Shown piece after piece: positions 1 to 5,250 of a stretch of DNA of 5,272 nucleotides. The translations under genes were made by a program, and so were the position numbers. Each line of letters starts with the position of its first letter. Positions within the stretch are counted from its first letter, which is position 1. The notes below the pieces were generated by a model. That model was not told the origin of the DNA and ran no database searches. It saw only the letters and a list, made by a program, of their open reading frames with translations. This DNA is from an uncultured Collinsella sp. Its GTDB lineage: Bacteria; Actinomycetota; Coriobacteriia; Coriobacteriales; Coriobacteriaceae. The stretch lies in assembly GCA_958439425.1 (NCBI GenBank), contig CAUBVH010000053.1, positions 1 through 5,272 of the forward strand, in the 5' to 3' direction.

Positions 1-37
1 TCGCGACCGCAGGAACGTTGATTGTCTCATCAGCCAT
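1..37 (-). CDS. 5' end of a gene, probably PTS lactose/cellobiose-type EIIA subunit (partial)
   Basis: Only the first 12 codons are inside the window: MADETINVPAVA, then the reading frame runs off base 1. Two ATG codons stand in tandem (38-40 and 35-37). The Shine-Dalgarno AGGAGG (minus strand, 48-43) lies 5 nt from the second ATG but only 2 nt from the first, so 37 is preferred; starting at 40 would merely add one Met. The gene follows EIIB and EIIC on the same strand, and the third soluble component of a lactose/cellobiose PTS, EIIA, is the expected missing member. The short acidic N-terminus before a presumed helix would suit EIIA. It could instead be a phospho-glycosidase or another operon gene; twelve residues cannot settle this. 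That a gene starts here is much surer than what it encodes. Confidence 0.6.
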   Translation of the reverse strand, partial: MADETINVPAVA

Positions 38-56
38 CATGGCCTCCTATTCTTGG

Positions 57-82
57 GTACCGGCCGCCTCCACGGCCGGTAC
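57..82 (-). other. Perfect intercistronic hairpin before the third operon gene
   Basis: GTACCGGCCG (57-66) and CGGCCGGTAC (73-82) are exact reverse complements, giving a 10-bp stem with a 6-base loop. In the minus-strand transcript the loop reads TGGAGG. The stem ends 8 nt before the AGGAGG of the next gene. No T-tract follows, so it is not a canonical intrinsic terminator. A role in mRNA stability, processing or setting the level of the downstream subunit is inference. Confidence 0.7.
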
Positions 83-103
83 TGAAACATCTGGTAGCAA
101 CTA

Positions 104-124
104 GGCGACGAACTCTGAGTCGCC
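104..124 (-). other. Weaker hairpin just after the EIIC stop codon
   Basis: GGCGAC (104-109) pairs with GTCGCC (119-124), a 6-bp stem with a 9-base loop beginning 9 bases past the EIIC stop codon. No T-run follows. It sits in tandem with the stronger hairpin at 57-82; together they fill most of the 96-base gap. A stem this short in GC-rich DNA could arise by chance. Confidence 0.35.
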
Positions 125-133
125 CGTAGAGGT

Positions 134-1453
134 TTACTCGACAGCAGCTGCGGCAGCGGCCTTGGCGGCTTCCTTGGCAGCCTTCTTGGCCGCTTTCTTT
201 GCAGCCTTCTCGGCAGCCTGCTCTTCCTCGATCTTGCACTGGTAGTTATCGGCAGCCTTAAAGAACGGGAACCACAGAATCGCGGCGATCAGCAGGTTGA
301 CGCAGACAAGTGCGATATTGCGCACGTCTCCGCCCGACATAAAGAACGCCGAGACCGCATTGGGCAGGAAGTTCATATCGAAATTCTCGACGTGCAGGCT
401 CGCCCAGCCCATGCTCATCCAGAGGTAGGCGTTGGCAGACAGCAGGATAGACTGCAGCACCATGGGGATGAACATAAAGGGGTTGGCGACGATCGTGGAG
501 AAGACCAGCGGCTCGTTAATGTTGAACAGCGACGGAATAATCGTTGCACGGCCGAGCGTCTTGTTCTTCTTGGACTTGGCAAAGAGCATGTAGAAGGCCA
601 ACGGAAGCGTTGCGCCCTCGCCGCCGATCATGATGTAGCGAGTAATGCCGTACGCGTTAATGTTAGTGGGAGCGAGGCCTGCGGCATAGGCGGCCATGTT
701 CTCGGCAAGAGCAGACTTTTGGATGGACTGCTGGATCGGCGAGAACACCCAGCCGGAGATGCCAAAGAAGTAGAAGGTGTCCATGACAAGCGGGATGGCG
801 ATGGTGCCGGGCAGCGTCTGGGCAAAGCCGGTAACGGGCGAAAGGATGATCGCGACCGCGCTAAAAACGTCGACCTGGAGCATGTTGGTAAAGAGCCAAG
901 CCACAAAAAGCGACAGCAGCACCGCAATGATGTTATCGAACCAGTTCTTGACGAAGTCGGGCACGAGGCTGTCGTCGGAAAAGAACGTCATGCGCGCCAT
1001 GCGCTTGTAGATAAAGCCAACGACAAATCCCACGACCATCGCGGTGAACATGCCACCCGCGCCAAACTTGGCCATCTGGAAGACATAGCCCTGATCGGTG
1101 ATGGTGGGGTTCATGCACAGCATAAAAGCGCCTATACCGGTAAAACCGGCAATCATGCTGCGGTCTTTGCGATCTTCCTTGACCGCAACGTTATGCGGGA
1201 TGATAAACGCCATGAACATGCCCACGAGGCCAAACGAGAACGTAGTGAGCGGCGACAGGTCGGGCAGGGCCGGGACAAAGCGACGGATAATGTTCCACAG
1301 GCTCGGGATGGCCGAGACCATGGAGAAGGGGACGATGTAGAGAACTGCGTCGGAGATAACGCCAAACCAGTAGGTTGAGGTAAGCTTGTTCATCACGGGG
1401 ACGACATGCTCGGTGATCCACGCCTGGATCGCTTCCATGAACTTTTGCAGCAT
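134..1453 (-). CDS. PTS lactose/cellobiose-family EIIC permease (CelB/LacE-like)
   Basis: Membrane component of a PTS that binds the sugar outside and moves it inward while EIIB phosphorylates it. The 439 residues fit the usual family length of about 420-450. Strongly hydrophobic segments lie roughly at 28-50, 70-92, 100-118, 130-150, 173-195, 198-222, 323-345 and 378-398. Family landmarks are GGEGATLPL (277-285) and FNINEPLVF (310-318), which carries the conserved NEP glutamate (Glu314). Where many family members read GIHG, this one has FGISG (230-234), so the usual histidine is Ser233. The C-terminus (409-439) is a Lys/Ala/Glu tail with repeated AAKK blocks ending in a run of alanines, not a normal part of the fold. 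The Shine-Dalgarno GGAGG overlaps the end of the EIIB gene (11 nt between stop and start), indicating translational coupling. Family assignment is firm; the substrate (cellobiose, another beta-glucoside, chitobiose, lactose) is not determined. Confidence 0.93.
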   Translation of the reverse strand: MLQKFMEAIQAWITEHVVPVMNKLTSTYWFGVISDAVLYIVPFSMVSAIPSLWNIIRRFVPALPDLSPLTTFSFGLVGMFMAFIIPHNVAVKEDRKDRSMIAGFTGIGAFMLCMNPTITDQGYVFQMAKFGAGGMFTAMVVGFVVGFIYKRMARMTFFSDDSLVPDFVKNWFDNIIAVLLSLFVAWLFTNMLQVDVFSAVAIILSPVTGFAQTLPGTIAIPLVMDTFYFFGISGWVFSPIQQSIQKSALAENMAAYAAGLAPTNINAYGITRYIMIGGEGATLPLAFYMLFAKSKKNKTLGRATIIPSLFNINEPLVFSTIVANPFMFIPMVLQSILLSANAYLWMSMGWASLHVENFDMNFLPNAVSAFFMSGGDVRNIALVCVNLLIAAILWFPFFKAADNYQCKIEEEQAAEKAAKKAAKKAAKEAAKAAAAAAVE

Positions 1454-1464
1454 GTTGTCCCCTC

Positions 1465-1794
1465 CTAGTCTTCGTCAAGCAGGTCGTAGGCATCCTCGAG
1501 GATGCTCTCGCCGTCGAGCGCCGCGTAATAGTCGGGGTCGATGGCCATGACCTTCACGCCGTGAGATGCCACTTGAGACTGGATCTCGGGCACCTCGGAG
1601 GCGAAGTGCGGACCGAGCAGGAGGACGTCGATCTTGTCGGCGTAGTCCATAATCTCAGACTTACTGACTGCCTTGATGGTGCAGTCAAGACCCTTGGACT
1701 TTGCGACCTTGCGCATGCCTGCCGCCATAAAGCCGGTCGAGGCACCGATGCCGCAAGCGAGGAGAATGCGAACGGTGCCGTTCTCATCTGCCAT
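1465..1794 (-). CDS. PTS lactose/cellobiose-family EIIB subunit (CelA-like)
   Basis: Small cytoplasmic phosphocarrier, 109 residues, that accepts phosphate from EIIA on a cysteine and passes it to the sugar held by EIIC. The N-terminal beta strand leads straight into the phosphate loop ILLACGIGAST, with Cys14 as the phosphorylated residue, followed by a helix (FMAAGMRKVAKSKG). The rest shows the expected EIIB pattern: a region around KIDVLLLGPHFASEVPEIQ and a late VKVMAIDPDYYAALDG strand-turn. The C-terminus is acidic (DLLDED). The frame stays open upstream, but ATG at 1794 is chosen because AAAGGAG sits 6 nt before it and because homologues begin just before the Cys-loop strand. It is the first gene of the operon, 11 nt ahead of EIIC. 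The extra upstream codons of the longer frame (to 2064) have no PTS character and cross the promoter. Confidence 0.94.
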   Translation of the reverse strand: MADENGTVRILLACGIGASTGFMAAGMRKVAKSKGLDCTIKAVSKSEIMDYADKIDVLLLGPHFASEVPEIQSQVASHGVKVMAIDPDYYAALDGESILEDAYDLLDED

Positions 1795-1903
1795 GGGGTA
1801 CTCCTTTCCCAATAAGCGGGCTCGAGGCAGCTCCGATGCCGCTGCGATCCCCGCTGTGTTCTTGGGCGCCCGTGTCGACCCGGCCGCCCTTGACCGTGAC
1901 TGC

Positions 1904-1934
1904 ACTATACGCGGCGGAGGGCTCTTGCCGCCAA
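1904..1934 (-). promoter_or_regulatory. Candidate promoter of the PTS operon
   Basis: On the minus strand TATAGT (1909-1904) matches the -10 consensus at five of six positions. The best -35 is TTGGCG (1934-1929) with a 19-nt spacer, which is long and poor. A weak -35 is what an activator-dependent promoter would show. The TTGCCGC half-site at 1925-1931 overlaps this -35 zone, and the first full dyad is centred at 1951, roughly 50-55 bases upstream of the expected start near 1897. No start site has been measured. Confidence 0.5.
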
Positions 1935-1939
1935 CCGAC

Positions 1940-2018
1940 TTTTTGCCGCATAGCGGCAAGGCGGCAGATTTTCCGCCCGCGCGGCAAGCCGGGCGATTTT
2001 CCGCTTGGGCGGCAAATT
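1940..2018. promoter_or_regulatory. Three tandem dyads, candidate operator of the PRD regulator
   Basis: Three inverted repeats share the plan TTT(T/G)CCGC, 3-4 bases, GCGGCAA(G/A). The first is TTGCCGC-ATA-GCGGCAA (1943-1959, 7 of 7 paired). The second is TTTTCCGC (1969-1976) with GCGGCAAG (1981-1988), 6 of 8. The third is TTTTCCGC (1997-2004) with GCGGCAAA (2009-2016), 7 of 8. Centres are at 1951, 1978.5 and 2006.5, so the period is about 28 bp; GATTTTCCGC at 1967 and 1995 is an exact 10-base direct repeat. An isolated TTGCCGC half-site is at 1925-1931. Position between a PTS operon and a divergent PTS-controlled regulator makes this the natural binding region; that the regulator binds here is inference. 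Confidence 0.6.
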
Positions 2019-2096
2019 GGAAAAGACACCCTTTCTTAACCTGAGATACCATGGGGCGGTACACCCTGTCTGCCGTTCATCTCTTGGAGGAAAGCC

Positions 2097-4067
2097 ATGG
2101 CGAGCGCCAAGCAGAACCGCATCAACCGCATGATCGACGTGCTCGAAAACAGCAGCTCATGGGTGTCTTCCTCGATGCTTGCCGGCCTTTTGGGCGCGAG
2201 TGAGCGAAGCATCCGCAACTATGTTGCAGAGGTCAACGAGACCGGTACGCGACATATCGAATCGTCTAAAGAGGGCTATCGCCTTGCCACGGCGGCGCCG
2301 GCTGCCGCCAGCGCTTCCGCTAGTCCTTGCGAAGGTGTCAATACCCTCCCCGCGAACGCGGACTCCAGGCGCGACTTTACTATCTCCCGCCTTGTCAACG
2401 CATGCGATGGACTCTCCGTCTTTGATATCGCCGATGAGCTCTTTATCAGCGAGAGCACGTTTCAGAGCTCCGTGATGCCGCAGGTGCGCGCACTCGTGCG
2501 GCAGTTCGGCCTCAATGTCGAGACACACGACTACCGCATGACACTCACGGGGCGAGAGGCCGACAAGCGCAAGCTTCTCGGCCACATAGCAACCCACAAC
2601 TCCTATGGCTATTTCACCTCAACCAAAACGCTCGAAAACATGTTTCCCGACTTTGACGTGCAGGCAACCCTCTCGAGCTTGGTCGCGATCTGCCAGCGCT
2701 CGGATTTATTTATCAACGACTACGCGCTCTCCAACCTGCTCGTGCACCTGTTAGTGATCATCATCAGGCTCACCTCGAACAACGAGCTCAGCGAGGTGGA
2801 CGGCCCCATCGATGCAGACGGCCTAGTGGCACAACTCGGGCAGCGCGAGCAGATCGTACGCTGCGCCCAGCGCATCGCCGCCTACTTTGAGAAGGAGTTT
2901 GGTTGCGCCATCCCACGCGCCGATTTTCAGCAAATCCTGCTGCTTTTGGCGCTTTCCGTCGAACGTTGCGATTTTGACGAGCTCAACCGCGAGAAGCTCT
3001 CAAGCATCATTGACCGCGATTTTGTAGACATGGTTCTGGGGATTCTCGACGAGTGCGGCAAGCGCTACAACCTACCGCGCTTTATCGACGAGCCCATGCG
3101 CCTGCAGCTCGTCCTGCATATGTTTAACGCCTACCAACGAGCCGTCTACCACGTAAGCTACCCCAACCCGCTCGCTGCGCAGATCAAAAGCGAGTATGCA
3201 CCGGTCTACGACATGGCGGTCTATATCGCCCACCGCTTCTCCACCGCCATGGATATTGAGGTGGGCGAAAACGAAATCGCGTTTATCGCCTTTCATATCG
3301 GCGCCTATTTTGAGAAGTTCTCCGCACCCGACGGCGCCATCACCTGCACGGTCATCATCGAGGAGTATCACGACTTTGCGCGCAGGCTTGTCGACGACCT
3401 TAAGGCCGAGTTTGGAGACGACATCAGCGTTGTTGCCGTGAGAAGCTGTGATAGCTACCTGGCCGATCCTCCCGAGAGCGATGTGGTGGTCACTACGGTC
3501 GACGTGCCGGTTTGTGGCGGTAGCACCAAGATCTTGATCGGGCCCATCCTCACTAAACAGAACGTGCGAAAGATCCGCGACCGGCTTTGTGCCATCCAAG
3601 AGCGGCGACGGCGCCTCTACGCTCAGGGCCTTTTGGGGCACCTGCTGCGGCCGGAGCTATTTATACGCAACATAGACGCGGTTGACGCCACAAGCTGCAT
3701 CGACCGAATGGGAGAGCTTTTGGCTGCTCAGGAGCTCGTAACGCCCGAATTTATCGCCAACGTGCATCTGCGCGAGAACGTCTCATCGACAGCGTTTACT
3801 GACTGCCTTGCCATACCCCATGCGATCTCGGTGTATCCCAAGCGCTCGTTTATTGCCGTGGTCCACAATGACGCCCCGATTCCTTGGGGACGCCACGACG
3901 TGCGATTTGTGCTGCTTATAGGTACCGCGCAGGAAGACATGGGGCTCTTTAGAGATGTGCTCGACCTGATTATCGAAGTGTTCTCCTCGGTAGAGACCAC
4001 GATGAGGCTCATGCAGACCGACACCTTCGAAGAGTTTCTGGCTGCGTTTACGCACGATATCGGATAA
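2097..4067 (+). CDS. PRD-containing PTS-regulated transcriptional activator, LicR/ManR type
   Basis: A 656-residue cytoplasmic DNA-binding regulator whose activity should follow PTS phosphorylation. Domains in order: an HTH_11-type winged helix (about 7-63, with the helix-turn-helix around MLAGLLGASERSIRNYV); an Ala/Ser-rich linker (about 65-85); a second, Mga-like HTH (about 94-160, DIADELFISESTFQSSV); PRD1 (about 190-300, His217); PRD2 (about 305-410, His341 and His400); an EIIB-like domain (about 415-500); and a fructose/mannitol-type EIIA domain (about 517-656) with its active-site histidine in LAIPHA (His575). PRD1 lacks a histidine at the second usual site (LLALSVERC), and the EIIB-like domain lacks the phosphoryl cysteine loop. 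ATG 2097 is set by GGAGG 6 nt upstream. It is transcribed away from the EIIB-EIIC operon, the usual arrangement for a local activator. BglG-type RNA antitermination is unlikely because the N-terminus is HTH, not the RNA-binding CAT domain. Confidence 0.92.
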   Translation: MASAKQNRINRMIDVLENSSSWVSSSMLAGLLGASERSIRNYVAEVNETGTRHIESSKEGYRLATAAPAAASASASPCEGVNTLPANADSRRDFTISRLVNACDGLSVFDIADELFISESTFQSSVMPQVRALVRQFGLNVETHDYRMTLTGREADKRKLLGHIATHNSYGYFTSTKTLENMFPDFDVQATLSSLVAICQRSDLFINDYALSNLLVHLLVIIIRLTSNNELSEVDGPIDADGLVAQLGQREQIVRCAQRIAAYFEKEFGCAIPRADFQQILLLLALSVERCDFDELNREKLSSIIDRDFVDMVLGILDECGKRYNLPRFIDEPMRLQLVLHMFNAYQRAVYHVSYPNPLAAQIKSEYAPVYDMAVYIAHRFSTAMDIEVGENEIAFIAFHIGAYFEKFSAPDGAITCTVIIEEYHDFARRLVDDLKAEFGDDISVVAVRSCDSYLADPPESDVVVTTVDVPVCGGSTKILIGPILTKQNVRKIRDRLCAIQERRRRLYAQGLLGHLLRPELFIRNIDAVDATSCIDRMGELLAAQELVTPEFIANVHLRENVSSTAFTDCLAIPHAISVYPKRSFIAVVHNDAPIPWGRHDVRFVLLIGTAQEDMGLFRDVLDLIIEVFSSVETTMRLMQTDTFEEFLAAFTHDIG

Positions 4068-4134
4068 AGGCTCGACCCGCATCCTCGACATGCTCGTGGG
4101 AGAGCAGCTGCCGAGAATTTACTAGGGCGGAATT

Positions 4135-4189
4135 GCACGGCTGGCGCGATGTGGCTTGATATCCCTGGAGATGTTCAGATTCCAGCCAC
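4135..4189 (+). other. Possible alternative stem region between regulator and phosphatase genes
   Basis: CCAGCC (4182-4187), AGCCAC (4184-4189) and TCCAG (4181-4185) overlap one another. They can pair with GGCTGG (4139-4144), GTGGCT (4151-4156) or CTGGA (4165-4169) respectively, so the three stems are mutually exclusive. They would form only in a transcript reading through from the regulator. The remainder of the gap shows no clear terminator. Stems of 5-6 bp are weak evidence. Confidence 0.25.
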
Positions 4190-4208
4190 GCCAGACGCGT
4201 AAGCCCAG

Positions 4209-4214
4209 TATTAT
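4209..4214 (+). promoter_or_regulatory. Candidate -10 element of the HAD phosphatase gene
   Basis: TATTAT matches the -10 consensus at five of six positions and lies 34 bases before the chosen start codon, leaving a short leader of about 28 bases. No convincing -35 stands 16-19 bases upstream (the sequence there is CCACGCC), so this rests on one hexamer. Confidence 0.35.
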
Positions 4215-4248
4215 GAGGTGCGTTTTAAACCCAATGACGGGAGCTTTC

Positions 4249-4917
4249 ATGGCAGCAGCTTTTTCCACCGTGATCTTTGACCTTGACGGCACCATCCTCA
4301 ACACGCTCGAGGACCTGGCGGCCGCCGGCAACCATACCTGCGAGACGCACGGCTGGCCCACGTTTGCCGTTGACGAGTACCGTTACAAGGTGGGAAACGG
4401 CATGCTCAAGCTGGTTGAGCGCTTTATGCCCGCCGAGTACGCGGGCGACAGCCGTATGTTTGAGCAGACGCTTGCCGAGTTTAGGGCTTACTACGGCGAG
4501 CACAAGGAGGACCACACCGCACCGTACGCCGGCACGATCGAGATGCTCGACCGCCTGCGCGCCGCGGGCGTGCAGCTTGCCGTGCTCACTAACAAGGACC
4601 ACGTCTCGGCCGCTCCGCTTATCGAGAAATACTTTGGTTCCGAGCGCTTTGCGCTGGTGCAGGGCCGCGTCGATGCGCTTCCTCCCAAGCCCGAGGCGCC
4701 TGTTACGCTGCATGTGATGAAAGAGCTAGGCGCCGACCCGGCAACCACACTCTATGTGGGCGATTCCAATGTCGACGTCCTGACCGGTCACAATGCCGGC
4801 CTCAAGAGCGCCGGTGTCAGCTGGGGCTTCCGCGGCCGCGCAGAGCTGGAGTCCGCCGGCGCCGACTACGTGGTGGACACCCAAGACGAGCTCTCGGCGC
4901 TGATTCTGGGCGAGTAG
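4249..4917 (+). CDS. HAD-superfamily phosphatase, phosphoglycolate phosphatase-like
   Basis: A 222-residue cytoplasmic phosphohydrolase, a normal length for HAD subfamily IA. All four HAD motifs are present. Motif I is FDLDGT, with nucleophile Asp11 and acid/base Asp13. A helical C1 cap follows (about 16-85, including YKVGNGMLKLVERFMP, similar to Gph proteins). Motif II is VLTNKD with Thr114. Motif III is Lys147 in PPKPEA. Motif IV is GDSNVD with Asp172 and Asp176 holding magnesium. The start at 4249 is chosen because GGGAG stands 5 nt upstream and motif I then begins about ten residues in. A longer frame from a TTG at 4156 would add 31 residues with no HAD character. It lies 181 bases after the regulator, probably as a separate unit. 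The likely reaction is dephosphorylation of a small phosphate ester. 2-Phosphoglycolate is the textbook substrate of the closest family, but HAD specificity cannot be read from motifs and a sugar phosphate is also possible. Confidence 0.9.
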   Translation: MAAAFSTVIFDLDGTILNTLEDLAAAGNHTCETHGWPTFAVDEYRYKVGNGMLKLVERFMPAEYAGDSRMFEQTLAEFRAYYGEHKEDHTAPYAGTIEMLDRLRAAGVQLAVLTNKDHVSAAPLIEKYFGSERFALVQGRVDALPPKPEAPVTLHVMKELGADPATTLYVGDSNVDVLTGHNAGLKSAGVSWGFRGRAELESAGADYVVDTQDELSALILGE

Positions 4918-4957
4918 CGGGGCTGTCGCTCAACACGGCTGGATAGATTCTGTCGCG

Positions 4958-5005
4958 CGGAAAGCGCATCCCGTTTTGCCGCCTCAGAATGGGATGCGCT
5001 TTCCG
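4958..5005 (+). terminator. Very stable hairpin after the phosphatase gene, possible terminator
   Basis: Bases 4958-4972 pair exactly with 4991-5005 (15 bp), and the stem continues through weaker and wobble pairs to 4978/4985, leaving a six-base loop (4979-4984). It begins 41 bases after the stop codon. The only T-run is the TTT inside the 3' arm, so it is not a classic intrinsic terminator. It could still end transcription or protect a 3' end in either direction. It is also the first unit of the 62-bp repeat array, so termination may be a secondary role. Confidence 0.35.
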
Positions 5006-5130
5006 GTTGAGCCTTGTCGGGGAAACGGCATCCCGTTTCAGAGCAATATTCCGGGTCGCACTTTCCGCAACCCACGCCATCCGGAAACCGTGACCCGCTA
5101 TTCGGCCAAATACCGGCTCGTATTTTCCCG
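4958..5130. repeat. Three diverged 62-bp palindromic repeat units
   Basis: Units begin GGAAA at 4959, 5021 and 5083, exactly 62 bases apart each time. Each has a left arm GGAAA-N6-7-CCCG (strict CCC at 4970-4972, 5032-5034, 5094-5096) and a right arm GGG/CGG...TTTCC. The right arms end at 5004, 5066 and 5128, again 62 bases apart. In each unit the arms face each other, so each can form a stem; the first is perfect over 15 bp and the other two have internal mismatches but keep paired outer GGAAA/TTTCC and inner CCCG/CGGG blocks (inner block CCC/GGG in the first unit). No protein-coding signal was recognised across the array. The class of element is unknown to me from this window. Confidence 0.75.
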
Positions 5131-5153
5131 AGCATTCGATGCAACGCTGGCGC

Positions 5154-5204
5154 AAGGAGTGTCCCCAACTGCCGGCAGAAAAGGAACGTCCCCAAGTGCC
5201 GCCC
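5154..5204. repeat. 27-bp-period pair of GTCCCCAA(C/G)TGCC repeats with central palindrome
   Basis: GTCCCCAACTGCC (5161-5173) and GTCCCCAAGTGCC (5188-5200) differ at one base of 13 and stand 27 bases apart. Each is preceded by AAGGA (5154-5158 and 5181-5185). Between them lies the exact palindrome CTGCCGGCAG (5169-5178). GTCCCC/GGGGAC-type intergenic repeats are, as I recall, widespread and often linked to REP-associated transposases; that link is recollection plus inference, as no transposase is in the window. Confidence 0.6.
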
Positions 5205-5250
5205 CAATGACTACCATGGCAACGCCGCAGGTAGAGGACGGACAGACACT

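Larger units (their letters stand above)
1795..2096. promoter_or_regulatory. Divergent control region between PTS operon and regulator
   Basis: This 302-base stretch has no gene of its own and carries the 5' ends of both transcripts. On its left is a likely PTS promoter (TATAGT on the minus strand at 1909-1904) followed by an untranslated leader of about 100 bases. In the middle, 1925-2018, are six GCGGCA(A/G) or TTGCCGC elements. On the right the regulator's promoter is unclear: the best I find is AAGACA (2023-2028), 18 nt, TACCAT (2047-2052), each matching consensus at only four of six positions. The regulator's Shine-Dalgarno is GGAGG at 2086-2090. Confidence 0.7.

Noticed and set aside
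392..1378. A 328-codon plus-strand open frame opposite the EIIC gene
   Set aside because: Its translation is rich in His, Arg, Asp and Gly with no domain pattern, as expected of the antisense of a GC-biased membrane protein gene, and it has no ribosome binding site. The minus-strand frame is clearly EIIC.
1860..1903. Antiterminator/terminator pair in the PTS leader, as in BglG-controlled operons
   Set aside because: The leader has GC-rich short palindromes such as GGGCGCCC but no terminator with a T-tract, and the regulator has DNA-binding HTH domains in place of the RNA-binding CAT domain.
1795..2064. N-terminal extension of the EIIB reading frame
   Set aside because: The extra 90 residues have no EIIB character, cross the likely promoter and operator dyads, and the ATG at 1794 has a well-placed Shine-Dalgarno.
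4091..4106. TGCTC-GTGGGA-GAGCA hairpin as a terminator of the regulator gene
   Set aside because: The stem is only 5 bp and is not followed by a T-run.
4069..4125. Short frame reading GSTRILDMLVGEQLPRIY after the regulator, possibly a gene remnant or alternative C-terminus
   Set aside because: It is out of frame with the regulator, whose EIIA domain is already complete. With no start signal or recognisable homology, it is best taken as chance.
4156..4248. 31-residue N-terminal extension of the HAD phosphatase from a TTG codon
   Set aside because: The extension has no HAD features, while ATG 4249 has GGGAG at good spacing and puts motif I at the usual distance from the N-terminus.
4958..5130. 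CRISPR array
   Set aside because: There are only three units, the repeats are diverged palindromes with similar rather than unique spacers, and no cas genes are present.
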